A stretch of 64,000 bases of DNA from Chaunax sp. Z400 (GCA_037577475.1 CM075183.1:17999781-18063780); one strand, 5' to 3'. Counted from the first letter of the stretch, positions 39,500-52,359 are shown. The notes: generated by a model from the letters alone, not told the origin. A program made the numbers and translations.

Positions 39500-39747
39500 T
39501 TTGATATGAGAGTTATGTTGTTTATGGATGAAGAGTTGCAGTCAATAAACCAATAACAATTTTTATTGTTACGACATTCAACAAGTAAATTGGTAAATGG
39601 TGAATTGAACATATTTGGGTTTTGGGCTCATAGTCAGAAAAACGTCACATTTCAACGTTACCTGGGGTTTCTGTATAATTGATGACTTTATAGTGTTCAA
39701 TAGACCAAATTATCAGTAGAAAAATAAACAGCGGTGCAGCCCTAACA
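39500..39747 (-). repeat. Dispersed teleost repeat fragment B
   Basis: The same family as the copy at 37.5 kb but in opposite orientation and more diverged: GGGTTTTGGGCTCATAGTCAG, then CAATAGACCAAATTATCAG, then GGTGCAGCCCTAA at the end. Confidence 0.5.
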
Positions 39748-39970
39748 TATGTGATCTTTATTTCCAGATTGGTGCTGATTTACCTTGTTTGTGTGATATA
39801 CTGTATCTGTGGAGCCTCCTATGCTTTTTGGATCATGGACTTTGCACAGGTGAACTCAATTTCAGGCAATTAAAAAACTTTGAGGACCCCTTTTGTTAAA
39901 CATTTGCCTTTATGAGGTCACTACTGCAGCCCTACAGTTTTGTTCACAGTAGGCAATTCTTCACATTAAG

Positions 39971-40007
39971 TTATTAATTAATTAATTAATTATATATATA
40001 TATATTT
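39971..40007. repeat. (TTAA/ATTA)n and (TA)n tract
   Basis: Tandem ATTA units followed by seven TA units. Confidence 0.85.
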
Positions 40008-40475
40008 ATTCCCCAAATAAATGTAAGCGTTCTGTGGCTTTTAGTGCCTGCTAGCCAATGGATAAAACTGGAAAAAGCTTTTGTTGTGTAAACTCATATT
40101 GACGGGGAAATGCTTTCTAATCACATATTCAGAGCTAATGTCGTTATCTGGAAGTGTTACAACGTGAGAAACGACGAAGTGGAGCCACAACAGACCGGAA
40201 ACAACACAGCCCCTCACCCCTATATGAGCATCGTCACATCATTTAGCCTAGCTTAATAGTTTTCAAGGCCAAATTAGCAACACTAGGGAAAAGTAAACTC
40301 AAAGACTGTTTAACTTATATTTAAATTAGATACGAATTAGACACCTCACCCTTCTGGTACTTTTATCCATACTTCTAAATAGTATAACAACTTAATTTAA
40401 ATCTCACTTACTGTTAAATGTTAAAGCGCCTCTCTCTCCAATGAGCGCCTAGCACTGTTACTGAGTGATATTACA

Positions 40476-40557
40476 CTGCCCTCTGGAGGCACCCGGATGT
40501 CATTACGTAATAAATGCACCAAGGGTGCTGTGATAAATTGTGGCCACTAGATGGCGC
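40476..40557. promoter_or_regulatory. Two CTCF-like motifs in divergent orientation
   Basis: CCACTAGATGGCGC at 40,544-40,557 matches the vertebrate CTCF core CCASYAGRKGGCRS at every position on the plus strand. CTGCCCTCTGGAGG at 40,476-40,489 matches the reverse complement with one mismatch. The pair points outward and lies between svep1 and slc7a8, where an insulator would be useful. Binding is inferred, and motifs of this kind also occur within dispersed repeats. Confidence 0.5.
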
Positions 40558-42952
40558 CGTAATACAAGTCTTACGTGAGTCCCGACGTGAAGAAATACTG
40601 TTCAGATATTCTATTTAATACATGTTGGAGTACAACAATTATAAAATATTTGATCAGTAAAGACATATAGGGGTTAAAAAACACAAGTAATGCTGCTGAG
40701 TTCAAAAGTTTCATTAAAGGAACACTTAAAGAAATGTTTTCTGGAAAAATAATATAATTTCCAATACTGAACAGATGGCCCGTGTTTACAAAGCGGGGAG
40801 ACAGAAAACAATAATGAATTCCATATTAAGGATTAAAAATTAAAATATCATGTTGCATCAGACATTTGCTGCATTAATTATTCTTATAAATGAGTCTCTT
40901 TAAAGTTATTCTGATATTACTAAACAATCATTACTGATGATTTAGCACCAAGCAGGATGTTGCTACCTGTTGAGGTTGGGCCTTGTTCCGAGCTGTGTCT
41001 GGAGATAAACTTATCAATGACAAAATATATTAGAATGTGGTCATAAAACTATAGACCTGTTATCAGATCTTATCTCGTGGCGCATCACAGTCACAACAGT
41101 GTGATCAAAATAACTGATCAAAAGTAGAGAATGACAAAATAGAAAATAATTTATGCTGCTGCCATAGTTGGTCTCTGTTTTTGGGTTTAAATATCATCAT
41201 CTCTATTAGGATCAGACTGTCCAGGGCCCCTTTCAAATTAACTGTCTCTCCTTTTGTTTGTTTATTTGTTTGTTTGTTTTTTGGTGGTGGTGGTGGTTTT
41301 ACAGACCTTCAGACTGCAGTTAAATCTGTTCTTTCTTTCTTTTTCTTTTTTCAGATAAACACATATTTCAGTTTGCGATTGCTGGAAGATGTCCAGAGAA
41401 CCTTTTTCGTCTCGTGATCCTGATCCTAGTGCAGATTTGCAACAGTTTGAACTATCCTGTTAAATTCTTCTTTCTCATTCATGAATCTCCACAGACTGAT
41501 GTGGACTGTCAAGGTCAGGATAGAGAGAGACCACAGCATGTGGGTTTTGTGTCTTCCTCCACAGTCATGCAGAATATCAATACTTGTGCATGATCTGAAT
41601 GCGGCATGCATCTAGTTTTTCAGTGAAGTTGTTTATTATTGTATTGCTGTGAGTGTTTCTGTGTGTGACATGAAGCTGTACGAAATGGCAGTGGTAAAAA
41701 TAATGGTTTCATGTTCAGCTGAGACTATTTATAGCCTAGGCTGCCCACACACACTGCATAAATATTTTATAAGTCCAACCAGCCTGCAAGAAAAGTGACG
41801 TCCTTGAGGTACAGAATCAACCGCCTATACTCACAGATTTATCCTCCTTTAATAAATAACCTCACACATCAAATTGTAGATCTGTATCATCACACGATCA
41901 ACCAATCTTTATGAATATCTCAGGTTCTGGTAGCCACCAAGGTTACAACGATCAGGTTTTTATTAATACATTCTTGTTGCTACATTACAATAATTTAAGA
42001 GCTGCATTATGTCATATTTTAAATTGTGCTGCATCAATAAAGATCCAATCAGATACCGTCATTCTTAAGATTGCCTTAAGTAAGCATTCAATCATTCAGC
42101 CATCAAACAAAATCCGACCTGAAAACCAATTAAAACATGTAAATGTGAGGATATTAGCATTCATAACAGGCACATGCAAAAACCTTCTTTAACCTTTAAT
42201 TTTCATTTTTTCTGCCACTCATACACATCTGGGAGGCGATCAATACAACAGCTGGCTGCTGCAGTGAATATGAGTTATGTACCTTGCATATAAATACACA
42301 AATACATATGAGATACGCACACATCGGAAGAGGTGGGTGTGTTAGAGACAGAAAGGTAGTGTCATCGTGGGAAAGGTCAACAAAAAGGAAAGGTGTGAGA
42401 TTCCACACCTCCGTAAGAGAGAACGATCACATAGTGCACACTTGCACACATCGACACACACAAAAGTAAATACAAAAACATGCACATTTTTGTGCACATC
42501 TCACAGTCTTCTTTGGTGGACTGAGTTTAATCGATTTGCCCTTTCAAATTTGATACATGTGAGACAGTTAGCTCCTAGAAAGATGAGAAATCACGTTTGT
42601 CTCTGTCAAAATGTGGTTTCTTTTTTTAATGAAAACAAACATAACTGAAATATTAAGATACTGAATCTGAATTGTTTTAGTAAAAATGCAGGAGATTCGC
42701 ATTTCTGCTTTTATTGTGTTTTCGCAGGGCAACTAAACAACCAAACAAATCTATAATTAATTAAATTTCCTCATTTTGCCATGCAGGCAATGTTGGGGCC
42801 CCTTTGAGGGTCTGGAGCACCAGGACAGTGGTCCACCCTGCCTGATTTGTGATCTAGCCTTCAAATCTGAACATATTGCACATCTACACATCTGTACATT
42901 TACTGTTCAGATGTAGTTTCCACTCTCAGTTTCTTTCTTTTCTTTCTGTCAG

Positions 42953-43178
42953 GGGAGATGACAAGAGGAGAAAAAGAAGATATGGAGAGAATGAGAAGGG
43001 AGGAAAAAACAGGACTGATAAAGAAGAGGAAGGAGAAAAAACAGAAGAAAACATAATGGAATAATGAGCAGTGGAGGAAAGGAAAAATAATGAGGAGGAA
43101 TAAACAATATTAGTAAAAAGAGGGGAGAGGGAGGGAGGCAGGGAGGAGTGGGAGAAGGAGAGAGTAAGATGAGGAGGT
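42953..43178. repeat. Purine-rich block of about 225 bp
   Basis: The plus strand is almost entirely A and G (GGGGAGATGACAAGAGGAG … GAGGGAGGGAGGCAGGGAGG). Both strands stay open in some frames only because of the skewed composition. Confidence 0.8.
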
Positions 43179-43290
43179 CATGTATCGAGGCAGTGTGAAC
43201 TGGATTCAGCCAGACTTCCATAAAAACAGACTCGTCCGTACACTGCTGACAGTCGGGGAGGGGCTAGACTCAGGAGGGAAATGAATACAG

Positions 43291-43291
<1 letters not shown>

Positions 43292-43358
<67 letters not shown>
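43292..43358. repeat. (CA)n microsatellite
   Basis: A perfect AC tract of about 66 bp directly beyond a long purine-rich block. Confidence 0.97.
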
Positions 43359-43361
<3 letters not shown>

Positions 43362-43999
43362 ATAAAAAAGAGGATACTCTACATGCTGCCTCATGTGAAA
43401 AACCACAGTCTGAGTTTGTATATCAGCTGAAGTCATCCTCATGCCTTACTCTGACAGTTTCAAAGGACCAGGAGCACAAACACATTCTGTGTTGTGCAAG
43501 ACTCAGCTGATCAGGATTACAGCACATATCAAATCCCTTGTTATTCTTAAGGGCTGTCTGCTGGTAGAGTGAATGAGGAATAACATGCAAAGAATTTTAA
43601 GACATCCAGTCAAAGAATGTAGCTTTGCTTTTTGTCTCCATCGTCAGTACAAGGTTATTTTCAGCATAAGTTTTGAAGGAATTGTTTACAGCATACTGAG
43701 AATCCGATGTCCCTTTTTTTCCAGTGCGACCCTGTAATGATTCCCTTGGGAACGATGACAGTCTGAAAGTCAACATTGATATTAAGGATCTGGGGTAAAC
43801 AAGGAGCAGGATGAGAAACATAAAATGTGTGTCAACTGTGGTGCAGTTTGGAGGCCTAACTCTATGCAAAACAAGCGATAAGACAAGAGGCAGACAAGTT
43901 AGGACTGGCTCAGAATTTACAAAGATGTACCCATGTATAGGAGAAATCATACACATTAATATGATTCATCCCAGTCCATACACTCAACCATACATTATT

Positions 44000-44028
44000 T
44001 ATATATAGTGTATGTATGTATGTGTGTG

Positions 44029-44060
<32 letters not shown>

Positions 44061-44105
44061 CTGTGTATATATATATATACAGTATGTATACAGTATGTAT
44101 ACATT
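44000..44105. repeat. (TATG)/(TA)n array
   Basis: TATG units, then a pure TA run (44,032-44,060), then TA blocks separated by CTGTG and CAGTATG. It is strongly self-complementary and a likely cruciform or polymorphic site. Confidence 0.9.
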
Positions 44106-44435
44106 ATAAGGGACAAGTTACAATAAATAAAAGCAACAGATGAAAACAGCAGTTACAAATCTTATAAATGAGTTAATAAAATGAATAGTTAATGTCTAAA
44201 AAACATTAAAAAAAAACATATAAACACATTACCAGCAGTAACGGCTGCCTGCTGTGACATAAAATGGCACTTATGAGTTAATAAAAAGAGTACAGTTGTA
44301 GAGCATGACACCAAAACAATCAGCTGAAAGAAGCTAAAACTGATCGGAGCTGTAGAGTCATGTTCTCTGACACCTTTAAATTACTCATAATCCATTTATG
44401 AATTTGCAAGCTATAGCCAAAATGTGGCTAAAACC

Positions 44436-44658
44436 GTCTTGCACTGTCACTTTAACATAATTCTTAACATATACACACATCATGTGTACATAATGGTCAT
44501 GTATATTTATCTTTTTTTTAACTTATTGTCCAGTACCTTGAGGGCAATGCTAAAACCGGAGTCAAATTCCTTGTATGTGCACACATACTTTGCCAGTAAG
44601 GCTGATTCTGATTCTAATTCTGATTCCGATTCTGATTCTGATTCCGATTCTGATTCTG
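44436..44658 (+). mobile_element. LINE 3' end with (TGATTC)n tail
   Basis: The sequence from TTGCACTGTCAC through CAAATTCCTTGTATGTGCAC to the tail resembles the 3' UTR of a non-LTR retrotransposon very common in teleost genomes. These typically end in GCTGATTCTGATTC hexamers that serve as the element's tail. No coding part remains. Assignment is by recall of the consensus. Confidence 0.6.
44603..44658 (+). repeat. (TGATTC)n hexanucleotide repeat
   Basis: About nine copies of TGATTC, with C/T and A/T variants (GATTCC, TAATTC). In one frame it reads as an Asp-Ser repeat, which is a by-product of the hexamer and not a protein. Confidence 0.9.
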
Positions 44659-47600
44659 AAATGTTTTCTGTGAGGTCATCTTAACCTTTGACCACCAAAT
44701 TCTAATGAATGAATCCTTGAGGAAAAGTGGATAGATTTCAATTTAAAGAATTTAAAGAAATTCCCTCAAGGCGTTCCTGGGACGTTTCATTCACAAAAAA
44801 TGGGACGGCAGCATGCTGTCTCTGCCACAACTATCACATAAAAACGCTGATTAATGCAGCTTTAAGCATGTTTTCAGAGTTTGTTTATTGATTATCAAAA
44901 CACTGAATATAGCAATGAATGGAAATCAACTAATGTATGAAACGTCGGATAAAATATATTTAAAAAATCTCAAGAATAACAGCAGCTTTTGCTAAATTGT
45001 AAGCAAAGTAAACGTGATTTACAGTGAACCAGCAAAAGAAAATGCCAAACCACTAGTGTGGTCCTTAAAATATAGACTTTGAGTGATCATCCTAGTTGTT
45101 TTCAAGCTTTGAATGCCATCTTAGATGAAGAGAAATGCTTTTTTCTAAATTATAGTAGAAGTAGAAGCCATATGAGAGTTGATCAATACACACATAAAAC
45201 ACAAGAGTAACAACTAGAACAAATCATCCACACTGAGTCAAAATATCGGTTTTTAATTTCCTGTGTTCATCACATCACCAAAGCAAACAACTTTGTTTTG
45301 GTCGTGATCTGAACATGTGTTCTCAAACACATTGTCCCTGGAAGCATGTGCAAGTTGGACATGGTAAACACAAGGCTCGAATTACCATCCCTGACTCCCA
45401 TGCTCACACGCCCCCCTTCAGCTCTCTCCCCCTCCTCTTCCAGGCCTTCAGTCCCTTCTTTCGAGAACCAACCCTCACTCTTTCCTCCAAGTCTCGCTGT
45501 AAATTCACAAATTCCTCTCTTTCTCGTCGAGGTCACAAACTTCTCCACTTCAGAGACACTTTCCTCCCCCTGACCTCTTCCTCTCTCCTCACACTCCTCT
45601 TCTCACACCATCACTCTCTCCTCCCCTTGTGCAACCCCATATTACATTTCTGTAAATAACTGTTTATAGATATACAAGTATGAATAAACAACGCGTCATG
45701 TCCCCGGGATGAACATGTGCTCGTTCTCCATCAGGATTGGAAGACACTGAGATTTCTAGGAAAAACAGTGGGCGGTGACAAATCCACGGCGGCGTCATCA
45801 CTCTGCTCCTTATTTGGTGTTAATATGCAAAGCAAAGGATCTGGTGCTCATAAATACATCTGTATGTACACTGACTTTATCTTTCTTAATGTGAGCATGT
45901 CAAGCAGGAGTCACACTATTTAATGATAAAGGAAGGCTAAATTACATGTTATTCTGTAGTTCTGAAGATTTTCTTTCTGTGCCGACAAATAAAAAGAGCT
46001 GTTTTTGCATGCTTGGATTTAATACATGTTACACTATGTTCCCAAATAAAACTGGTTGTTTGAAGTGAAGCTGGTTTTGACATGTATAACCCTGGTTGAC
46101 CAGCTGATGCCAACACACAGGGCTTTGTGCTTGAACTCATTTGTTCTCCTGGCATGACTCCAAGCGTAATCAAATCACACAGGATTGTTTTTCCACTGAG
46201 TATGTATGTGTGCAAACCTGAAACCCATTTGCAAAGAAAGTGGCTTATACAGGTGGACAATAGAATTTACTGTAACCAGAGGAAACCTGATCAACAAAGA
46301 GCAGAGACTCGGTTAGACGAAGTAAAGGAAGCAAAACACGCTTTAAGAGGAGACAATACCATGGCCAGATAATAAAAGATATGCATAACGCCCTCCCTTT
46401 GACGGCTAATCTCATGCGTTTAAAGCCATCACAGCCTGACAATAGCTCTGATGCATTTCATCAACTTGGATAAAGGATAAGCAACACCTCCCTGATGAAC
46501 AATGAAAAAAAATAAGAGCTGTTTTCAATGTGGCATCATCTGTTTTCCCAAATCGAATCTTGACAGAAAAAAAACATTCCCTTCAAAAAAGAAAACATTT
46601 CACTTTAGAGACAGTGAAGAAGACGTTTGAAGGGGAGAGGAAAGCAGTGAAGTGTATTTCAATTTCTTTCTCATGCCAGATTTTTTTTATCTCACTCTAA
46701 TAATGAAATCATTTAGACGCGACTAAAAGAGTGCAAACCTCCGCTAAGGCGGCTCATTTTCCCCATTATATCTTTGCTCCTAAAAGCAACAGTCCCATGA
46801 TAGTTTAACCCTTATGATATGAGGAGATTAGTCATTTACATGCAGAAACATTATGATTCAGTAAAAATGAAGGTTGAAATATTAGAATTAGCCGTTTTCG
46901 TTTGTCCATTTACTTAATGCAAAAAAAAAGGGACAGAAAACAGTAATGATCTGTGAATAATATACGATAAAACAATTTTGTTTCGATTTTATATATCTCA
47001 TATATGAACAGAAACTGTTTTTGTCACCTCTTTTGAACATTATTTATGACTACATCTTATTTTTGGCCTGTTTTGCTTGAAAAACAACACACTGATGACA
47101 CTAAACTAAACTTTCAGTGTCTCTTTTTTGGAACAAAACACATCTTTCTTACATAAAAAAACTGACATATCATAGTGGTGATTAATTTTGCATGCTAAGG
47201 TAAAAGGGAGTCTATCTGCACCAACATGTTACAGTATGCATACTGTATGTACAGCATGTAGAGAGCAGGGAGCTCAGCTCAGTCCATTAGTGAGATGAAC
47301 TGTAATGCCTCTGGCCCACTTCCAGCCTCCGGACTCGCAGTTTATCAGGAGGGACATCAGCAAAATCCTCCTCCCAGGTTTGTTCTAAAAGAATCCAGCC
47401 GTGTTCTCTCTTTTTTTTTTTTTTGTCTTTAACAAGCTGCAATAGATCTTCTTTCATCTCTGTTTTAATTGGCTTCTGCTGAGTGTGACAAAAAATAAAA
47501 CTGACAGCTCATGGCTGTAAAAATGTCTTAATCTCTGATTTCATCACATGATTGCTCTGCAGAAATGACTTAAAAATTAACTTCCTGTTTTATTAGCCTG

Positions 47601-49186
47601 CATGTATATGACAGCTTTACCTTTTGGAACATCATAAACTTCATGTCGGTTAGACAAAAGTAAGATCTTATGCAAATCATCAGAGAGGAGCTTTTTCTTG
47701 TAGAAACAGATTCATGGACACTTCCCTCGTGTTCAGCTCCACACTGTGACCTCTCCATTCTCAGATGAGCAGAGGAGATGTTATTTACTCTAATCCTTGT
47801 CCCTTTTCTTCTCACGTCTGCAGGGACAGTGTGATGTAGTAATTCAACAAACATCACTGCAGAATCCTACAAGCCTTTGAACATCTGTGCAAAAATTGTG
47901 TGTAAAAAAGCTTCAAATTAAAGCTCCAAAATCTTGATCCTCATTTGCCTTTCTGACAAAGTCTCTTGGTCGGGAAGCAAATCAGTGTATTTTCTAAAAT
48001 GAAAATAAATTATTGCTATTGAATTTCCAGGAAACCTGTTAGGAAACAATCACAGTTTAGCATACCACAGACGACCATGCTGTTTCTTATTTTCAAATGC
48101 ATCTGTTTATAATTAAATCTGGTCTTGTCCGGGTTACATTTAGACGTCTGCAGCTTGAATAATCTGCTTTAGTTCGTCTATTTTTGTGCAAGAGGTTCTT
48201 TTTGCTCCATCAAACACTGATACAGCTTTTAAAGGCGCTCTGGTAAATTTGCTGTTGATGTTGTAGTCAGGTGTCGCAGACTCGCATCTCTCTGTGGTTA
48301 ACCTTCGTGGCATCACAGCCATTACCTCCATGTTTGCATGTTATTGTTCCATTTTTCCAGCCACCGAGTGGCAAACAGCCGGGTTAATCATTTACAGCCT
48401 TATCTGCAGAATCTCAATGCCTTTCACCTCCCAATCTGTCTCCTCCTGCCAGGGAAGCGGTTTGAGTATGTGTGCATTGACATATGCTAAGTATGTGTGT
48501 GTATGCATATGTTTCGGATGATTACATCACCCTCCATGTGATGGAGGACTGGAATGTGGGTATGAGAGGCGAGGACCGGAAGAAGGGCAGCAGAAGGAAT
48601 CCGATTATTAAATACAATGCTCGACTTTTCATTGCATCCACATTATCACAGCGATAAACTCCCACTAACAACTCTTCTTTTCCATCCTTAGCATGACGCT
48701 GTATCCCAGTATCAGTACTGGAAATGTTAAGACAGTTCTGGATTTGAATTCCTGCAAATTATATATGATTTTATTACCAGTTGATCATATGTTTCTCTTG
48801 AAGAGCAGAGGCACACAAAAAAAACCCACCACAATTATCAATAAGTGAAAACAAGTGAAGGACAAGCATGGCAGAGCATCACCAAAGAAGGGAGTAAGTA
48901 AGACAGTGTCTGCTAATGTCTGTGGGTTGTGCATTTCAATAAAGAAAGGGTTTACAACCTGATCTATTATTTATCATATTATTTATTCATAAGTTACTGG
49001 ACTATGTATGAACACAAGTGAAAGTCTGCAGCCATGTTAACAGTGTGTGATGCTTTGAGCTAAACGCTAACATCAGTAGGCTAACATGCATGTTTGCGGA
49101 GATGATCCTAGTATGATGTGTTAGTTTCTTAACATTATTAATTAGCACTAAAAAAAAATACAGCTGAGGCTGATGGGAATGTAGGT

Positions 49187-49213
49187 ATTTATTATTATTA
49201 TTATTATTATTAA
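49187..49213. repeat. (ATT)n microsatellite
   Basis: About nine ATT units. Confidence 0.9.
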
Positions 49214-49445
49214 CATTAGATCATCACATGGTATTATGAACTATCCTGAGGGGGCTCAAATGTCAACCTATGTTGGAGCCATACAAGTCACTGTCATACA
49301 ACATCTTCTCTTCATACAACTTTTCATGACAGTCCATCCAGATTTTATTGAGAAATTTCAGACCAAATCAAACAAACAGAGGCCAAGAGCCATGCTGCAT
49401 GTTTAGCTGAAATAGGCAACAAATTACCTGTGTTGATACCCTCAT

Positions 49446-49479
49446 ACTAAAACTGGAAGGGCTGACTTCCAGTTTTAGT
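49446..49479. repeat. Perfect 14-bp inverted repeat (hairpin)
   Basis: Arms ACTAAAACTGGAAG and CTTCCAGTTTTAGT with a 6-nt loop GGCTGA. It is not followed by a T run and is too short for a canonical pre-miRNA. Confidence 0.85.
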
Positions 49480-51045
49480 GTTTAGTTTTAAGCTCAGCAG
49501 CTGTTTCATTTCAAAACCAAAGACAACACAGTTGAAAACTGTCACTCACTGTTAACACTCTGTACATACAATATAAAGTAAGCTCATTCATGTTTGTTTT
49601 TCCCTGACCTCTTTGTCAATATCTCCAAGGTTTTAGCACGCACCCCTGACTAAAAACTCAAATTGTCCAGGGAGCTGATCAAACACACACACACACGACA
49701 CACACGTCCAACTAAACACAGGCCATTAATCAATGGGAATAGCTGTGACCTATTCAAATACTGACTGTTCCTTTAAGCTGCTAAGTGCTTACAGGCCACA
49801 TGATGAGTAAAACCAGTGGAATATTACTGACCACTGATAAATGTTTAATGGGACTGAATATTCCTAAACGAAGCCTGGAGGGATGGAGATACAAATTAGC
49901 TTTCACATTCTGCAAATAAAGTTAGCAACATGCTAACATTAGTGACTTATTTGACCATTTAATAGCCTTTTGAAAAGATTTGGGCTCATAAAATTATGTT
50001 AAAGTTTGTTAAATGCTACTTTAATGAATAAAAACACATGTTAGAAGTGTTAGAAATCAAGCATATTTTGGTTAATTCATATTTTTGCAACTTTCCGCCA
50101 ATAAATTAATTAATATCAACATTAAATATTGAGCGTTACTCACAAGAATTGTGCAACTTGCTATGTGGAGAAAGGCATGAAAATACAAAGACAACTCTAT
50201 TTAGGTATTTCTATTTGCGGACTTTTCCCACCCAATCATTTCTTTCCCTGTTCAAACAAAAGTGATGCGGTCCATCTCCTAAAGCTATTATCTTGTATTT
50301 ATTTAATCAGAGCTCTTTTTCCTGCCGTAATTGGAAATGATGCAATTAGAAGTGATCTAATCGAGCAAACAATGTCCAGTGGAGGCCGTCTGAAGGGTCG
50401 TTGTGTTTGATCACACAGCCCTCCTATATGTAAATTGTTCAGTAGAGAATGGCACCAGGTTAGAAGAAGACCTTTCTTTGTTATATTTGATTGAAGGAGG
50501 ATCTTCCATCAAATCCCTTTGTCCAAAATCAAAGTGGAATCCTGGTCTAATCCCCAATACAGTGGTTCTAAAACATTTTCCCTTGTGATACCCTGACATT
50601 GAGAACAATCTCCACTTCATCATAGGCTGCATTTCTGTTGCTTTTCCCTTTCATATTGTCCAATTTGAACAATTCTAGAAGCCTGAAAGGTTAAAACGTC
50701 TGTATTTCAGGACAGAAGCAAAGATCCGTCACCGCTGCATTGGGAGCAAATGATTTCATACATACCACTTAATGTAAAGTCTTTGAACAAAGAGCTGAGA
50801 TGATAGCAGTGAACGTGGTTTAATAGTGAGAGGTGGTTAAAGTGACCATCCCCACACTTGCTGCCCCACTAAGAAGTGTTCTAAATTGGTGCTGTGTGCC
50901 AATTAAATGTAAACAATCTGGCCTACTGACCTGTTTCCTGATGGTCAGTCATGTGTACTGAGAGTGAGCATCATCACCACAGGGAGAACCCCGTCCATCT
51001 TCACTGACTAGTTAAATTAGGACTCTAATTAGGACTTTTATATAC

Positions 51046-51073
51046 ATATATCTCTATATATATAGAGATATAT
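51046..51073. repeat. 28-bp perfect palindrome
   Basis: The core TCTCTATATATATAGAGA is extended by five complementary AT pairs on each side. Confidence 0.85.
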
Positions 51074-52359
51074 ATAAATATTCTTGTTTTGTTTTTTGTT
51101 TTTTTATTAGATGACTCACATTTTGCAGAGTCAGAGACAAGAACCTGGGTGATAGGTGGCAGAGATGCAGCTTACCTCTGCTCTGACTCAGTCATGCATT
51201 TGGTATTTCATTCTAGTCAGAGTCTGTTGAGGTGATTCAGGTGACCTTGTTGTTCTGTCCACTCAGCAGATTTGGCATTTTTGAGATTAGTCGCCGAAGT
51301 TATGTAACTCCTGCCTTTTTGTTCTGCGCTGGCTATCATGAGTCAACAGTTGTGCAGGAAGACCCGTGGTCTGAATCATGGAGGATGCTAATAAAACCAG
51401 AATGTGTTGGACATTTACTGAAAGGCTTCAAAGTGGTATAAATAGTAAATATACTCATCTTTGCAGTTGTTTTTTGTAATAAGAGTCATTATGGTACATC
51501 TTGATACAGTATAAGAAATTATCATTTGTTTTTGTCATGCAAAAGTCAAATAAAACAGTGCAGAAAATTTAATTAATATGTTAAATGTTGCATATGAATT
51601 GCAAGAAAATGTGCACACTGATCTTGATGTTGTCCCTTTACTAATGAGCAAATAAGCAAATGTGTTTTGTGTGTTTTGTGTCAGTCAGCTGATCAAATCA
51701 AGTAGTTCATTTCTGAGCGAAACAAGCTTTCAGGAAGTTTCTGTTTCAAAGCTTTTACAGAAGAAGAAGTTTAAAAAGCAAGTAGGCTTTCAGAAGGCTG
51801 AACAGGCAGAAATGGTGCTGCTGATTTTACCCACTGTCAAATTATCAACATTTTTTGTACTGCATGCAGAGTCACCATCGGTCATAACCTCCAGTTAGAG
51901 TTTGTATCTGGCTGCTTGATTTGAAGAAGAAAAAAAGCCAATCTATTATTAGCAACAGGGGCTAAGAATAGTTTTTTTTTTTAAATTTTATTTAATGCAC
52001 TAATTTACATGCAGGATGTAAACACACCAGCAGCATGCAGACTGAGGAATGATATCTCAGCAAGCAGGGTAAATTTAGACTCAGAGTTTTGCTGCATGTT
52101 GAATAATAAGTGTGAATGAGTCGTCTGGTCAGGCGTGACTGATGGGACAATGAGTGAAAAATATGCAGTAAAAATGCGAGGAAGCCAAGTCAGGGTAATG
52201 CAACCTAAACCATAAGCTGCCATGTTTAAGGAGAGTTTTAAGGTAAGAAGTGAGGGACTGATTCTGGAGGAACAGCTGACAGTTGAGGGGGGAGAGAGAG
52301 AGAGAGAGATGGGAGGGTCCTGGAGAGTTTGAATAAGGAAAAACAAGCTCAGCGTATGT

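Noticed and set aside
45270..45659. Long frames on both strands at 45.3-45.66 kb
   Set aside because: The region is pyrimidine-rich, which removes stop codons from several frames at once. There is no domain and no splice sites.
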